Source of the DNA: an uncultured Prevotellaceae bacterium | Lineage (GTDB): Bacteria > Bacteroidota > Bacteroidia > Bacteroidales > Bacteroidaceae | Assembly: GCA_902786565.1 (NCBI GenBank) | Contig: CADACW010000029.1 | Span: 1 to 63,847, forward strand | Reading direction: 5' to 3' | DNA: 63,847 bases | Shown: positions 1 through 7,463 of the stretch, in pieces | Numbering within the stretch: the stretch's first letter is position 1 | Layout of the letters: every line of letters begins with the position of its first letter | Notes under the pieces: model-generated | Told to the model about the DNA's origin: nothing | Database searches by the model: none | What the model saw: only the letters and a program-made list of their open reading frames with translations | Made by a program: the position numbers and the translations under genes

Positions 1-315
1 ATCATCGGCATAAGGAATATCGCATGAATTGATGCCGCCTTCTTTGTTGCAGACTATCACGTTGATAGCCAAACGGTCGTACTCATACATTTTCCCTTGC
101 TCTGGCAGCAAATAGAGCTCTTCCATCCGAGTGGCCACCTTGCCGATGCACCAGCAGAGCAGCATGTTGAATTTTATACCGCGCCTATGGCTCACTCTAC
201 AGAGCCGCGTCACGTCAAAGGTCTTCGTGAGCGTCACCATCGGCATTGGCGATTTCATCCACAGCTCGAATGCCTGCGCTCGAATGGTGTCTTTGGGATC
301 AATTTCATGTTTCAT
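1..315 (-). CDS. CatA-like O-acetyltransferase, N-terminal part (cut by window edge)
   Basis: The first 105 codons are present; the gene runs off the left edge. It reads MKHEIDPKDTIRAQAF, then MVTLTKTFDVTRL, then a stretch with LLCWCIGKVA and GKMYEYDRLAINVIVCNKEGGIN. This is the start of the chloramphenicol-acetyltransferase-like fold seen in Bacteroidota CatA-like proteins. The catalytic His motif (HHxxxDG) lies beyond the edge, so activity and substrate cannot be judged and drug resistance should not be assumed. The ATG overlaps the TGA of the upstream DUF3795 gene (TGATG), so it is the third gene of an operon read from the promoter near 1162-1193. Confidence 0.7.
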   Translation of the reverse strand, partial: MKHEIDPKDTIRAQAFELWMKSPMPMVTLTKTFDVTRLCRVSHRRGIKFNMLLCWCIGKVATRMEELYLLPEQGKMYEYDRLAINVIVCNKEGGINSCDIPYADD

Positions 316-659
316 CACTTAATCAATTGTTTCAAATTGCTCCTTGCATCTTCGTTATTACCAATCTCAGCAGAAAGTTTTGTACACGAATCTATTTCGG
401 CGCATTCAGCACAAGATCCATACCCCTTACTGGTAACACATGGTTTGATTTCACATAGTTCATTACAGAAAAAGTATTTCACGCCATCGCCCCGGCATCC
501 CGTACAGTTGATTTTATCAGGTGTAATGATGTCAGTATGAAATAACTCACACCATTTTCGAGATACCTCTTCACGCATGTTGTCATCATCTCTAACAGTG
601 GCAATGCGAGCTTCACATTTCTCACAGTTAATGCCACAATATCCAATCATTTTATCCAT
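315..659 (-). CDS. DUF3795 cysteine-rich protein
   Basis: A 114-residue protein with eleven or more cysteines. It has the DUF3795 signature near the start (GYCGINCEKCEARIAT) followed by NCTGCRGDG, CNELCEIKPC and CAECAEIDSC. The paired cysteines suggest metal or Fe-S binding, which is inference; the family has no established function. It overlaps the end of the isochorismatase-like gene by 13 bp and its stop overlaps the next ATG, so it is translationally coupled in a three-gene operon. Confidence 0.8.
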   Translation of the reverse strand: MDKMIGYCGINCEKCEARIATVRDDDNMREEVSRKWCELFHTDIITPDKINCTGCRGDGVKYFFCNELCEIKPCVTSKGYGSCAECAEIDSCTKLSAEIGNNEDARSNLKQLIK

Positions 660-1135
660 ATGAATTCCTTTATATCACAGCCTTTGCTTTCGTAATAGGC
701 TAACATCTCTGGCAACTTTTTCAGATCATAGCTGGTGATACAGTCGGAGAGGACATGCACCGTGTATCCAGCTTTAGTCATATTGAAACACGTCGATTTC
801 ACACAAGCGGTAGCGTCAGCACCTGCCACGTAGAACTCATTAATATCGTTCGTTGTGATGAAAGCAGAAAAAGCCTCACTCGTGAGGGCATTGCTTTTCG
901 TCTTCACGAAGATATTGTCTGACACGACCTTCAATTCAGGCACCAGTTCCTCGCCTTTGCTACCAGGTTTGAACGTTCGCGTGCCTGCTGTGGTGTTATT
1001 ATGCTTGATATAGACAATGTGCAGGCGCTCAGCCACAGCCCATTCAATGGCAGCATTGATGTTGTCGATGATGTCTCGATAGTGCTTGGTGATGTCGTTC
1101 TGAATGTCGATAACGACAAGTGCTTTTGTTTGCAT
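647..1135 (-). CDS. isochorismatase-family cysteine hydrolase
   Basis: A 162-residue single-domain protein of the isochorismatase/nicotinamidase superfamily. The expected Asp-Lys-Cys triad is visible: D10 in ALVVIDIQND, K78 in NIFVKTKSNAL and C111 in GADATACVKST. The cis-peptide region (YVAGADATACV) is also conserved. The substrate cannot be inferred. It is the first gene of the operon; its promoter lies only about 20 bp upstream of the start codon. Confidence 0.85.
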   Translation of the reverse strand: MQTKALVVIDIQNDITKHYRDIIDNINAAIEWAVAERLHIVYIKHNNTTAGTRTFKPGSKGEELVPELKVVSDNIFVKTKSNALTSEAFSAFITTNDINEFYVAGADATACVKSTCFNMTKAGYTVHVLSDCITSYDLKKLPEMLAYYESKGCDIKEFIWIK

Positions 1136-1146
1136 ATCTTCATTTA

Positions 1147-1410
1147 TTAAGTTTGACGCTGCAAAATTACTGATACTAGCGGATTATTGCAAATTTCTGG
1201 GATATTCTGCACGATGCGATATACCCATGTGTTGAGTGTGCTATCTCCCCGATAGCGGGGGAAACTCTTCCACAGGTTGAGCACCGTTTCCTGATACAGG
1301 TCGTTCAGGTCGTCCTGGTCGTTGGCATAGATGTAGCACACCTTGTAGATAGTACGTTTCTGCGCCTCGATCATTGTGAGGAATTCTTTCTCTAATTCTT
1401 TCGTCTCCAT
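1147..1410 (-). pseudogene. ECF sigma factor fragment, region 2 only
   Basis: The 87-residue reading frame begins as a normal ECF sigma factor: EKEFLTMIEAQKRTIYKVCYIYANDQDDLNDLYQETVLNLWKSF, then STLNTWVYRIVQN, which covers region 2. After about residue 70 the sequence (PEICNNPLVSVIL...) no longer resembles the family, and the linker and region 4, which recognises the -35 element, are absent. Intact ECF factors are about 160-190 residues. The break coincides with the promoter of the next operon, suggesting that recombination replaced the 3' half. It lies 70 bp downstream of the LiaF/barrel gene on the same strand. A functional short sigma protein is unlikely. Confidence 0.75.
1162..1193 (-). 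promoter_or_regulatory. promoter of the isochorismatase operon
   Basis: On the minus strand the -7 element TAATTTTG (1162-1169) and the -33 element TTTG (1190-1193) are separated by 20 bp, a full match to the Bacteroidota consensus. It lies inside the aberrant 3' end of the truncated sigma-factor gene. Confidence 0.65.
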
Positions 1411-1480
1411 TGTTCAACTGAATCCTTTTATCCTATTAGTCGCAGAAAAAGCGAAATAATTACATCCAAACGGAACTATT

Positions 1481-4291
1481 TTACATTCTTGCCTTCTGCT
1501 TGTCGCCGGCACCGGAGCCGCGATACTTCGAGCGGGCTTCGTTGAACTTCCACGTCAGGTCGAGGATGAAAGTGCGACGGGCGGGATTGTTGGTGGCGAG
1601 GTCGCGATAGCCGTAGATGATGGCCTCGGTCTTGTTGGTGTTGAAGAGGTCGATGCAGCGCAGGTCGGCAGTCAGTGTGCCCAGGCGGCGGAGCGGGATG
1701 TCCTTTTGGATGCCGAGGCTGCCGACGATGCGGGGCCGGGTGATGCGGAAGTTGTCGTACTCGCCCTTCGTGGCCCACTCCATGTCGGCACTCAGACGGA
1801 GGGCATGAGGCAGTTCGATGGTGTTGCGCCAGGAGCCGTTGAACCAAGGCTGGGAGAGGGTGACGACCTCGCCGGTGGCAGTGGGCGATTTGTAATTTTG
1901 GAACATGGCTACGACTGTCCACGTGGGATGCCATGTAAAATTGAAAGATTGAAAGATTGAAAAATTAAAAGTTGGCCGGGCGGAGGCGATGACGGTGAGA
2001 CGGTCGTAGTCGTCCTGGCTGTTGATGGGGCGCATGAGACTGATGAGCGGGTCAGTAGAGCCGGGATAGGGCTCGGTGGACAACGTGATGGCATCCTTGA
2101 TGCGGCCGTAGTTCAGCGTCAGATTCGCCCACTTGTAGGCAGCATTCAGCACGAGGCTGTGGGTATAGGTCGGCTGTAGGTAGGGGTTGCCGCTCTGGTA
2201 GGTGTAGCGATTGATATAGATGGTCGAACTGGTCAGGTTGGCGTATGGCGGGCGCTCGATGTCGCGGCGGTATGACACTGACAGCTGCACCTTGCCGATG
2301 GGGGCGGAGATGACCGCTGTGGGGAACCAGTCGCCATAGTTGCGACAGACCTCATCCATTCCCGACATTCCGTCGCCTACCCGCAGCCTTTCCCGTTTGC
2401 CAAAGTTGAAGTAGTCGTTAGTCAGATGCTCATAGCGCAGGCCTAACTGGGCGAAGACCTTGCCGAACTGACGGCCATACTCCAGGAACACGGCAGAGGA
2501 TTTCTCGTCGATTTCTGTGTCGGTGGCTTTTACGGGTACGGCATCGGTAGCCGTGAAGTCGTAGGCATCCGTGCGGTGGTTGTAGCTGTATTCGCCGCCC
2601 AGCGAGAGATTGCCCTTCCAGACGGGATAGCCCAGGATGAGTTTCGTGGCCCAGAAGTTGTTAGAGCTGAGGGTGTTGCTGGCGATGGTGCGGGTGGATG
2701 GTTGCTGTGGTACAGCAACAGACGGGACGGCGGTGGTCACTTCCTTTGTGTTGCCGGGCGTCTGGGTGTCGTCGAAGAGGCCGTCGATGTTCAGGTCGAT
2801 GCTCAGTTTGCCGATTCGGCCGTTGTAGTAGGCATTGAAGATATGTTTCTTCGACGCTTCTTCCTGTGTGACGTCGCTCTCTGAGCGTTCACGGAAGATG
2901 CCGTTCTCATAGTTGTCGGTACAGAGGAGACCGTTGTACTTTCCGCTGGGATGGCGGTCGTATTTATAGTAGGCACCGAAGCTGTGGCTGTCGTTCACCA
3001 TATAGTTCACCTGCAATTGCGGCGACCAGCCTTTCCAGGTGTTCTTGGCTTCCTGCGAAATGAAGCTCTCTATCCAATCCTGCCCGGCATAGTAGGTCAG
3101 CGTGTTGTCCTGGAATGACTTGTTGTGACCATAGCTGCCTGCCCAGAATGAGGCCGTGATGTCGAGTCCGGCTGTGCGGTAGTTCACGTCGAGGTTGTTG
3201 GTCAGCGTGTGGCCGTACTGGTACATGCCGCCGAGGTTGTCCAGGAAACTGATGCCCTCGCCCTGCGCCTTCTTCAGCGTGATGCGCACAACAGCTCTCG
3301 TGGAGGCGGCATAACGGGCACCGGGATTCTGCACCACATCCACGTGCTGAATCTGGTCGGACCGAAGTCGAGAGAGTTCCTTCATGTCCTGCACCCGGCG
3401 CCCGTTGATATACACCTCGGCATCGCCGCGCCCTGTCACCTTCACGGCCCCGTCGCGCTCTGCCTCCAAGGATGGAATCTTCGAGAGGGCATCGCTCAGC
3501 GTTCCCGCCTTCTCCAGAATCGTTCCTGCTACGGTCGTGCGCATGGCATCGCCCTTGGCACGCGTCTTGGGCAGCCGCCCCTTCACCACGACACCCTCCA
3601 GCTGCTGCGTTTGGTTGTACCACAACGTCGTGTCCATGGAAAGACTGTCGTTCTGAGCGAATGCAGCGGTGCACATCATCACAGCCATGGCCAGTACGGC
3701 CAAATTCTTGATGCTTACGCCACCAAGGAAATTACTGGCAACTATGTGCAGACAGGGCGTTCCGTCCTTGGCGTTGCGGTTCGTCTCATTGCCCACACCG
3801 CCGATGAAACTGCGGCTCTTCGTCTCGACATTCAGCCATTCGGGCACTATCAGCTCCACGCCGCCCATGAAGGTGTGGATGTCTATCTCCTCATCCTCCG
3901 TAATGACAGCCTCGCGCAAGTCCAGACGGAGGCCCCCGCAGAAAGCGTCAAGCCGGGCTCCGTGGAACGGCTCACCTTTATATACATACTCGTCGCCGCC
4001 ATAGTGGACCGAACAGCAGATGCGCTTTCCCTCTTCGGCAGGTGGAACAGGTCGCTGCAGCCAAAGGCTACGGGTAGGCGCGTTAGCGGGAATTTGGCTT
4101 GGATTGCGGCGACAACTGTCGACAACAAGATGTAGCCCGACATATAGCAAAACGAATATGCCGAAGTAAATGGCCCATCGGCCTTCCGACATGGTTTCAA
4201 ACCATCTCCAATGGAGAACGCCCCACAGAGTGGCCAACTTCAACAGAGCAGCCACGATGAAAATAACGCCAACAACAGTTCTTCTTTTCAT
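1481..4291 (-). CDS. fusion of LiaF-like membrane protein and TonB-receptor-like outer-membrane barrel
   Basis: One uninterrupted 936-codon frame joins two proteins that are normally separate. Residues 1-193 have two N-terminal membrane segments (about 6-24 and 39-57) and a LiaF-like C-terminal domain with repeated FCGGLRLDLREA, FMGGVELIVPE, FIGGVG and FLGGV motifs. Residue 194 onward starts with KNLAVLAMAVMMCTAAFA-QN, a textbook signal peptide, followed by a plug-like region (GDAMRTTVAGTILEKAGTLSDAL, GRGDAEVYINGRRV) and a long beta-barrel ending in FILDLTWKF. The barrel part has its normal extent. The codon where its start would lie is ATC (3712-3710), with no stop between the halves. The barrel could be released by signal peptidase at AFA-QN. 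The frame also carries a short repeat-derived insert (FNFSIFQSFNF, 1938-1975). It is divergent from the LytTR gene. Confidence 0.8.
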   Translation of the reverse strand: MKRRTVVGVIFIVAALLKLATLWGVLHWRWFETMSEGRWAIYFGIFVLLYVGLHLVVDSCRRNPSQIPANAPTRSLWLQRPVPPAEEGKRICCSVHYGGDEYVYKGEPFHGARLDAFCGGLRLDLREAVITEDEEIDIHTFMGGVELIVPEWLNVETKSRSFIGGVGNETNRNAKDGTPCLHIVASNFLGGVSIKNLAVLAMAVMMCTAAFAQNDSLSMDTTLWYNQTQQLEGVVVKGRLPKTRAKGDAMRTTVAGTILEKAGTLSDALSKIPSLEAERDGAVKVTGRGDAEVYINGRRVQDMKELSRLRSDQIQHVDVVQNPGARYAASTRAVVRITLKKAQGEGISFLDNLGGMYQYGHTLTNNLDVNYRTAGLDITASFWAGSYGHNKSFQDNTLTYYAGQDWIESFISQEAKNTWKGWSPQLQVNYMVNDSHSFGAYYKYDRHPSGKYNGLLCTDNYENGIFRERSESDVTQEEASKKHIFNAYYNGRIGKLSIDLNIDGLFDDTQTPGNTKEVTTAVPSVAVPQQPSTRTIASNTLSSNNFWATKLILGYPVWKGNLSLGGEYSYNHRTDAYDFTATDAVPVKATDTEIDEKSSAVFLEYGRQFGKVFAQLGLRYEHLTNDYFNFGKRERLRVGDGMSGMDEVCRNYGDWFPTAVISAPIGKVQLSVSYRRDIERPPYANLTSSTIYINRYTYQSGNPYLQPTYTHSLVLNAAYKWANLTLNYGRIKDAITLSTEPYPGSTDPLISLMRPINSQDDYDRLTVIASARPTFNFSIFQSFNFTWHPTWTVVAMFQNYKSPTATGEVVTLSQPWFNGSWRNTIELPHALRLSADMEWATKGEYDNFRITRPRIVGSLGIQKDIPLRRLGTLTADLRCIDLFNTNKTEAIIYGYRDLATNNPARRTFILDLTWKFNEARSKYRGSGAGDKQKARM

Positions 4292-4334
4292 AACCTCATT
4301 AAATCTTTTGATGGTTGTTGCATGATTGCGGTTG

Positions 4335-4366
4335 CAAAGTTACGCTGAAAGGCTATTCCAAGCAAC
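4335..4366 (-). promoter_or_regulatory. promoter of the LiaF/barrel gene
   Basis: Minus-strand -7 TAACTTTG (4335-4342), 20-bp spacer, and a -33-like GTTG (4363-4366, one mismatch). The start codon is about 45 bp downstream. Confidence 0.5.
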
Positions 4367-4388
4367 TTTCTGGGATATTCAACACTGA

Positions 4389-4440
4389 AATGTGACGAAT
4401 GGTAGTGCAATGTGACGAATGGCAGTCAATCTGTTACGAA
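4389..4440. promoter_or_regulatory. three direct repeats in the divergent LytTR/LiaF intergenic region
   Basis: AATGTGACGAATGGTAGT (4389-4406) and AATGTGACGAATGGCAGT (4409-4426) are followed by a shorter copy, TGTTACGAA (4432-4440). The TGTKACGAA cores start at 4391, 4411 and 4432, spaced 20 and 21 bp, so all face the same side of the helix. LytTR regulators typically bind direct repeats two helical turns apart. This is a plausible autoregulatory operator between the divergent promoters; binding is inferred. Confidence 0.5.
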
Positions 4441-4445
4441 ACACA

Positions 4446-4476
4446 TGTGCTGTCTCGATTTATTTTCGTACCTTTG
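4446..4476 (+). promoter_or_regulatory. promoter of the LytTR gene
   Basis: -7 TACCTTTG (4469-4476) with a -33-like TGTG (4446-4449, one mismatch) 19 bp upstream. The chosen start codon at 4485 lies 8 bp past the -7 element, so the mRNA would be nearly leaderless. Confidence 0.55.
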
Positions 4477-4484
4477 CATCCGAT

Positions 4485-5333
4485 ATGAACGGAAGACAAA
4501 AAGAGACCCTTAGGGTGCGCATCATCAGCGTCGGCATAACCTGCCTTGCCTTTGTCGTGTTCAAGCCCATTGGCTTAGACGCGTTAGGGCTGATGCTGTA
4601 TCTGCACTTCTTGGCTATTTGGGCACTTGGGGTCGGTGTCTGTTATGTCACAGAGGGTGTCGTTACCCATCTCCTGGGCATACCGACATCGCTTGACAGG
4701 GGCGTTGAGTATATCATCCGCCGCAATCTGTGGTTTCAACTGATCAACACACCCTTGGAGGCACTTTTTATATGCACCTACCTCCATTTCCCCATGAGCA
4801 GCATAGGTGCTGCCGATCCGCTGTCGTGGCGAGGAATCCTTCAGGCTATCTTGCTTTTGGCTTTCTGCTCCTTCATCATCGGGCTCTATTGGCGATATAA
4901 GTTTCGTAGCAGATACCTGGCGTTAGAGTTGGAGGAGACACGAGAATTGAACAGCCAACTCCAACTGTTGCAGGAAGAGCAGCCAGACGTCATCACCCTC
5001 ACGGGCTCTACCAATGAGAAAGTGACGCTTTCCGTCTCCAACCTATTATATATAGAGGCGGTCGGCAATTATGTCAAAGTGGTTCACTGGCTTGAGGGCC
5101 AGGTCCGTTCAGATATGCTCCGCGCCACATCAAAACAGATGGAAGACACACTGCACGCCTATCCCATGATAGTACGCAGTCATCGTGCTTTCATTGTCAA
5201 CCTCGGCCTGGTGGAACATATTGTTTCGAAGTCTGGCTCCTTGCAACTCGTCATGAAGCACACCCATGATGCCATCCCCGTCTCCCGCAGCAAGGTTGCA
5301 GCCATCAAGGAGATCATTAAAGGGATTTTGTAA
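4485..5333 (+). CDS. membrane-bound LytTR-family transcription regulator
   Basis: A 282-residue protein. About four membrane helices (LAFVVFKPIGL..., LYLHFLAIWALGVGVCYV, LWFQLINTPLEALFICTYL, GILQAILLLAFCSFIIGLYW) are followed by a short helical linker and a C-terminal LytTR DNA-binding domain. The LytTR hallmarks are LLYIEAVGNYVKVV, MIVRSHRAFIVNL and HDAIPVSRSKV. There is no receiver domain, so it is a membrane-sensor regulator rather than a phosphorylation-dependent one. The ATG at 4485 is chosen because an in-frame upstream ATG (4419) lies before the promoter. It faces the LiaF/barrel gene across a repeat-containing operator region and probably controls it and itself (inference). Confidence 0.85.
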   Translation: MNGRQKETLRVRIISVGITCLAFVVFKPIGLDALGLMLYLHFLAIWALGVGVCYVTEGVVTHLLGIPTSLDRGVEYIIRRNLWFQLINTPLEALFICTYLHFPMSSIGAADPLSWRGILQAILLLAFCSFIIGLYWRYKFRSRYLALELEETRELNSQLQLLQEEQPDVITLTGSTNEKVTLSVSNLLYIEAVGNYVKVVHWLEGQVRSDMLRATSKQMEDTLHAYPMIVRSHRAFIVNLGLVEHIVSKSGSLQLVMKHTHDAIPVSRSKVAAIKEIIKGIL

Positions 5334-5398
5334 CTTTCGCAAGCAAGGCGGGAATCAAAAAGATTTTACATCCATAAAACAAGGACTAAGCGGACTCA

Positions 5399-5475
5399 GA
5401 GATAAGTGCCTTTTATCTCCGAGATAAGTGCCTTTTATCTCCGAGATAAGTGGCACTTATCTATAAGGGGGGTAT
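5399..5475 (+). repeat. 22-bp-period tandem array, interspersed repeat family A
   Basis: Units at 5399-5420, 5421-5442 and 5443-5464 are built on the near-palindrome GATAAGTGCCTTTTATC; the third unit is altered to GATAAGTGGCACTTATC. It is followed by GGGGGGTAT. Related copies lie at 7342-7399 (inverted), 23131-23256 and 63716-63847. Confidence 0.85.
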
Positions 5476-5658
5476 TTAGGCCTTTTTTGGAACGATAAAA
5501 AAAACTGACACTCCGAGTTAAGGAGTTAAAGGAGTTGGCAACAGCGAAACTTGGTTATCGCTCCATTCGTTTCGCCGAGAAAAAAATCCGTCTTCCGTTA
5601 CAGCGTTTTTTCGTAACTTTGGCTTCGCCGAAGTTACTTGCGGAAAAGCTCAAATAAA

Positions 5659-5690
5659 TTTGGCTCTTCTCTCGTTTTTTCGTAACTTTG
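5659..5690 (+). promoter_or_regulatory. promoter of the GH13 gene
   Basis: -33 TTTG (5659-5662), 20 bp, -7 TAACTTTG (5683-5690): a full consensus match, 22 bp before the start codon. An upstream duplicate of the -7 context (5614-5621) lacks a -33 element. Confidence 0.7.
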
Positions 5691-5712
5691 CGCCAAAATT
5701 AGATATTGAACT

Positions 5713-7335
5713 ATGTCAAAGATTATTATCTACCAGATTTTCACCCGTCTTTACGGAAACAAGAATCATACGCGCAAGCCCGGAGGAACCATCGAGGAGA
5801 ACGGTTGTGGCAAACTGAATGCCTTTACACCCACGGTGCTTAAGCAAATAAGAGAAATGGGCGTGTCGCACGTGTGGTACACGGGCATCATACGCCATGC
5901 CACCATGACCGACTATTCGCGCTACGGCATACCAAGGCAGCACCCGGCCGTGGTGAAGGGGCGTGCAGGGTCGCCCTACGCCATTGCCGACTACTACGAC
6001 GTGGACCCTGACCTGGCCACCGACGTGGAGAAGCGCATGGAGGAGTTTGAGAAACTGGTGAACCGCACTCACCGGGCCGGACTGAAGGTGATCATCGACT
6101 TCGTGCCCAACCACGTGGCACGCCAGTACCACAGCATCTGCAAGCCTGAGGGCGTGCGCGACCTGGGGCAGGACGACGACACCACGCAGGGGTTCGCACC
6201 GGCCACCAACAACTTCTACTACTGTCCGGGACAGCCTTTCTCGCCTTACTTAGACCTCTATCACGGCGAGACGGAGCCCTACACCGAGTTTCCGGCCAAA
6301 GCCACGGGCAACGACCACTTCGACAATGTGCCCGGACGAAACGACTGGTACGAGACGGTGAAGCTAAACTATGGTGTGGACTACTATGCCGGCGGCATAG
6401 GCCACTTCGACCCCATCCCCGACACGTGGCACAAGATGCTCCACATCCTGCTGTTCTGGGCGGCAAAGGGCATCGACGGCTTCCGCTGCGACATGGCTGA
6501 AATGGTGCCCGCCGAGTTCTGGGCCTGGGCCACCAGCCAGGTGAAACAGCAATATCCTGAGCTGCTGTTCGTGGGCGAGGTGTACAATCCTGCCGAGTAC
6601 CGCCACTATCTGGCCTCGGGCTTCGACTATCTGTACGACAAGGTGGGCATGTACGACGCCATGCGCGACGTGGTGTGCCACCGGCAGGGCACCGATGCCA
6701 TCAGCAGGGCCTGGCAGCAGACCGACGACATTGGCGACCACATGCTCTACTTCCTGGAGAACCACGACGAGCAGCGGCTGGCCAGCGACTTCTTTGCCGC
6801 CGACGGATGGAAAGGCGTGCCGGCGCTGGTGGTCAATGCGCTGATGCGGCAGAATCCGTTCATGCTCTACTTCGGACAGGAATGGGGCGAGCGCGGCATG
6901 GACCAGGAGGGCTTCAGCGGTCACGACGGACGGACCACCATCTTCGACTACTGGTCGCTGGACAAACCGACGAGCGAGGGAACAAGGCTGGCAGAGGTCT
7001 ACCGCAAGGTGCTGAACATTGCCCGCACGGAAAAGGCCGTGGGCGAAGGGCTGATGTTCGACCTGATGTATGTCAACCAGCAGTACGCCCGGCAGTATGC
7101 CTTCCTGCGCGGGAAAGGCAAGGAGCAGCTGCTGGTGGTGGCCAACTTCGACGACGAGCCCCTGACGATGGAGGTGACCATTCCCGCCCATGCCTTCGAC
7201 TTCATGGGCATGAAGGAGCGGAAAGCGAAAGCCACCGACCTGCTGACAGGAGAGGAAATGGCTCTGGAGCTCAAGCGTGATGCCGCCATAAATGTGGCCT
7301 TGAAACCAAACGGCGCAGTGGTTCTGAAATTATGA
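5713..7335 (+). CDS. GH13 alpha-amylase-family glycoside hydrolase
   Basis: A 540-residue protein with no signal peptide, so probably cytoplasmic. The four GH13 regions are visible: region I DFVPNH; region II GFRCDMAEM with the nucleophile D260; region III FVGEVYN with the acid/base E289; region IV FLENHDEQ with the transition-state stabiliser D352. A C-terminal beta domain follows (LLVVANFDDEPLTMEV...). The substrate is an alpha-glucan or maltooligosaccharide by family; the precise specificity cannot be read. It is a single-gene unit with its own promoter, bounded by inverted copies of repeat family A and a bidirectional hairpin terminator. Confidence 0.9.
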   Translation: MSKIIIYQIFTRLYGNKNHTRKPGGTIEENGCGKLNAFTPTVLKQIREMGVSHVWYTGIIRHATMTDYSRYGIPRQHPAVVKGRAGSPYAIADYYDVDPDLATDVEKRMEEFEKLVNRTHRAGLKVIIDFVPNHVARQYHSICKPEGVRDLGQDDDTTQGFAPATNNFYYCPGQPFSPYLDLYHGETEPYTEFPAKATGNDHFDNVPGRNDWYETVKLNYGVDYYAGGIGHFDPIPDTWHKMLHILLFWAAKGIDGFRCDMAEMVPAEFWAWATSQVKQQYPELLFVGEVYNPAEYRHYLASGFDYLYDKVGMYDAMRDVVCHRQGTDAISRAWQQTDDIGDHMLYFLENHDEQRLASDFFAADGWKGVPALVVNALMRQNPFMLYFGQEWGERGMDQEGFSGHDGRTTIFDYWSLDKPTSEGTRLAEVYRKVLNIARTEKAVGEGLMFDLMYVNQQYARQYAFLRGKGKEQLLVVANFDDEPLTMEVTIPAHAFDFMGMKERKAKATDLLTGEEMALELKRDAAINVALKPNGAVVLKL

Positions 7336-7341
7336 TACGTT

Positions 7342-7399
7342 ATACCCCCCAAAAAGATAAGTGCCACTTATCTCGGAGATAAAAGGCACTTATCGCCTA
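7342..7399 (-). repeat. inverted copy of repeat family A downstream of the GH13 gene
   Basis: Read on the minus strand it matches 5421-5475, including the GGGGGGTAT tail (ATACCCCCC at 7342-7350). Units of 22 bp lie at 7356-7377 and 7378-7399. The GH13 gene is therefore bracketed by inverted repeats. Confidence 0.8.
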
Positions 7400-7404
7400 A
7401 AGCG

Positions 7405-7442
7405 AAGCGCGCTTCCTGTTCAACGGAACGGGAAGCGCGCTT
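7405..7442. terminator. bidirectional hairpin between convergent genes
   Basis: Arms AAGCGCGCTTCCTGTTC (7405-7421) and GAACGGGAAGCGCGCTT (7426-7442) pair over 17 bp with one T-G wobble and a 4-nt loop. It sits between the 3' ends of the GH13 and TPR genes. Confidence 0.7.
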
Positions 7443-7463
7443 GCTATTGTCGGTCTGACCTGA

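Larger units (their letters stand above)
5334..5712. other. 379-bp noncoding region upstream of the GH13 gene
   Basis: No gene was seen. It holds the 22-bp-period array (5399-5464), three AGGAGTT(A)-type microrepeats (about 5512-5536), a near-perfect inverted repeat GTAACTTTGGC/GCCGAAGTTAC (5613-5623 and 5627-5637), and two copies of CGTTTTTTCGTAACTTTG (5604-5621 and 5673-5690). The second copy is the GH13 promoter. Confidence 0.7.

Noticed and set aside
97-540. 147-codon plus-strand ORF at the left end
   Set aside because: It overlaps the CatA-like and DUF3795 genes, both with clear family motifs on the opposite strand.
5399-5464. CRISPR array
   Set aside because: The 22-bp units are directly adjacent without unique spacers, and no cas genes are in the window.
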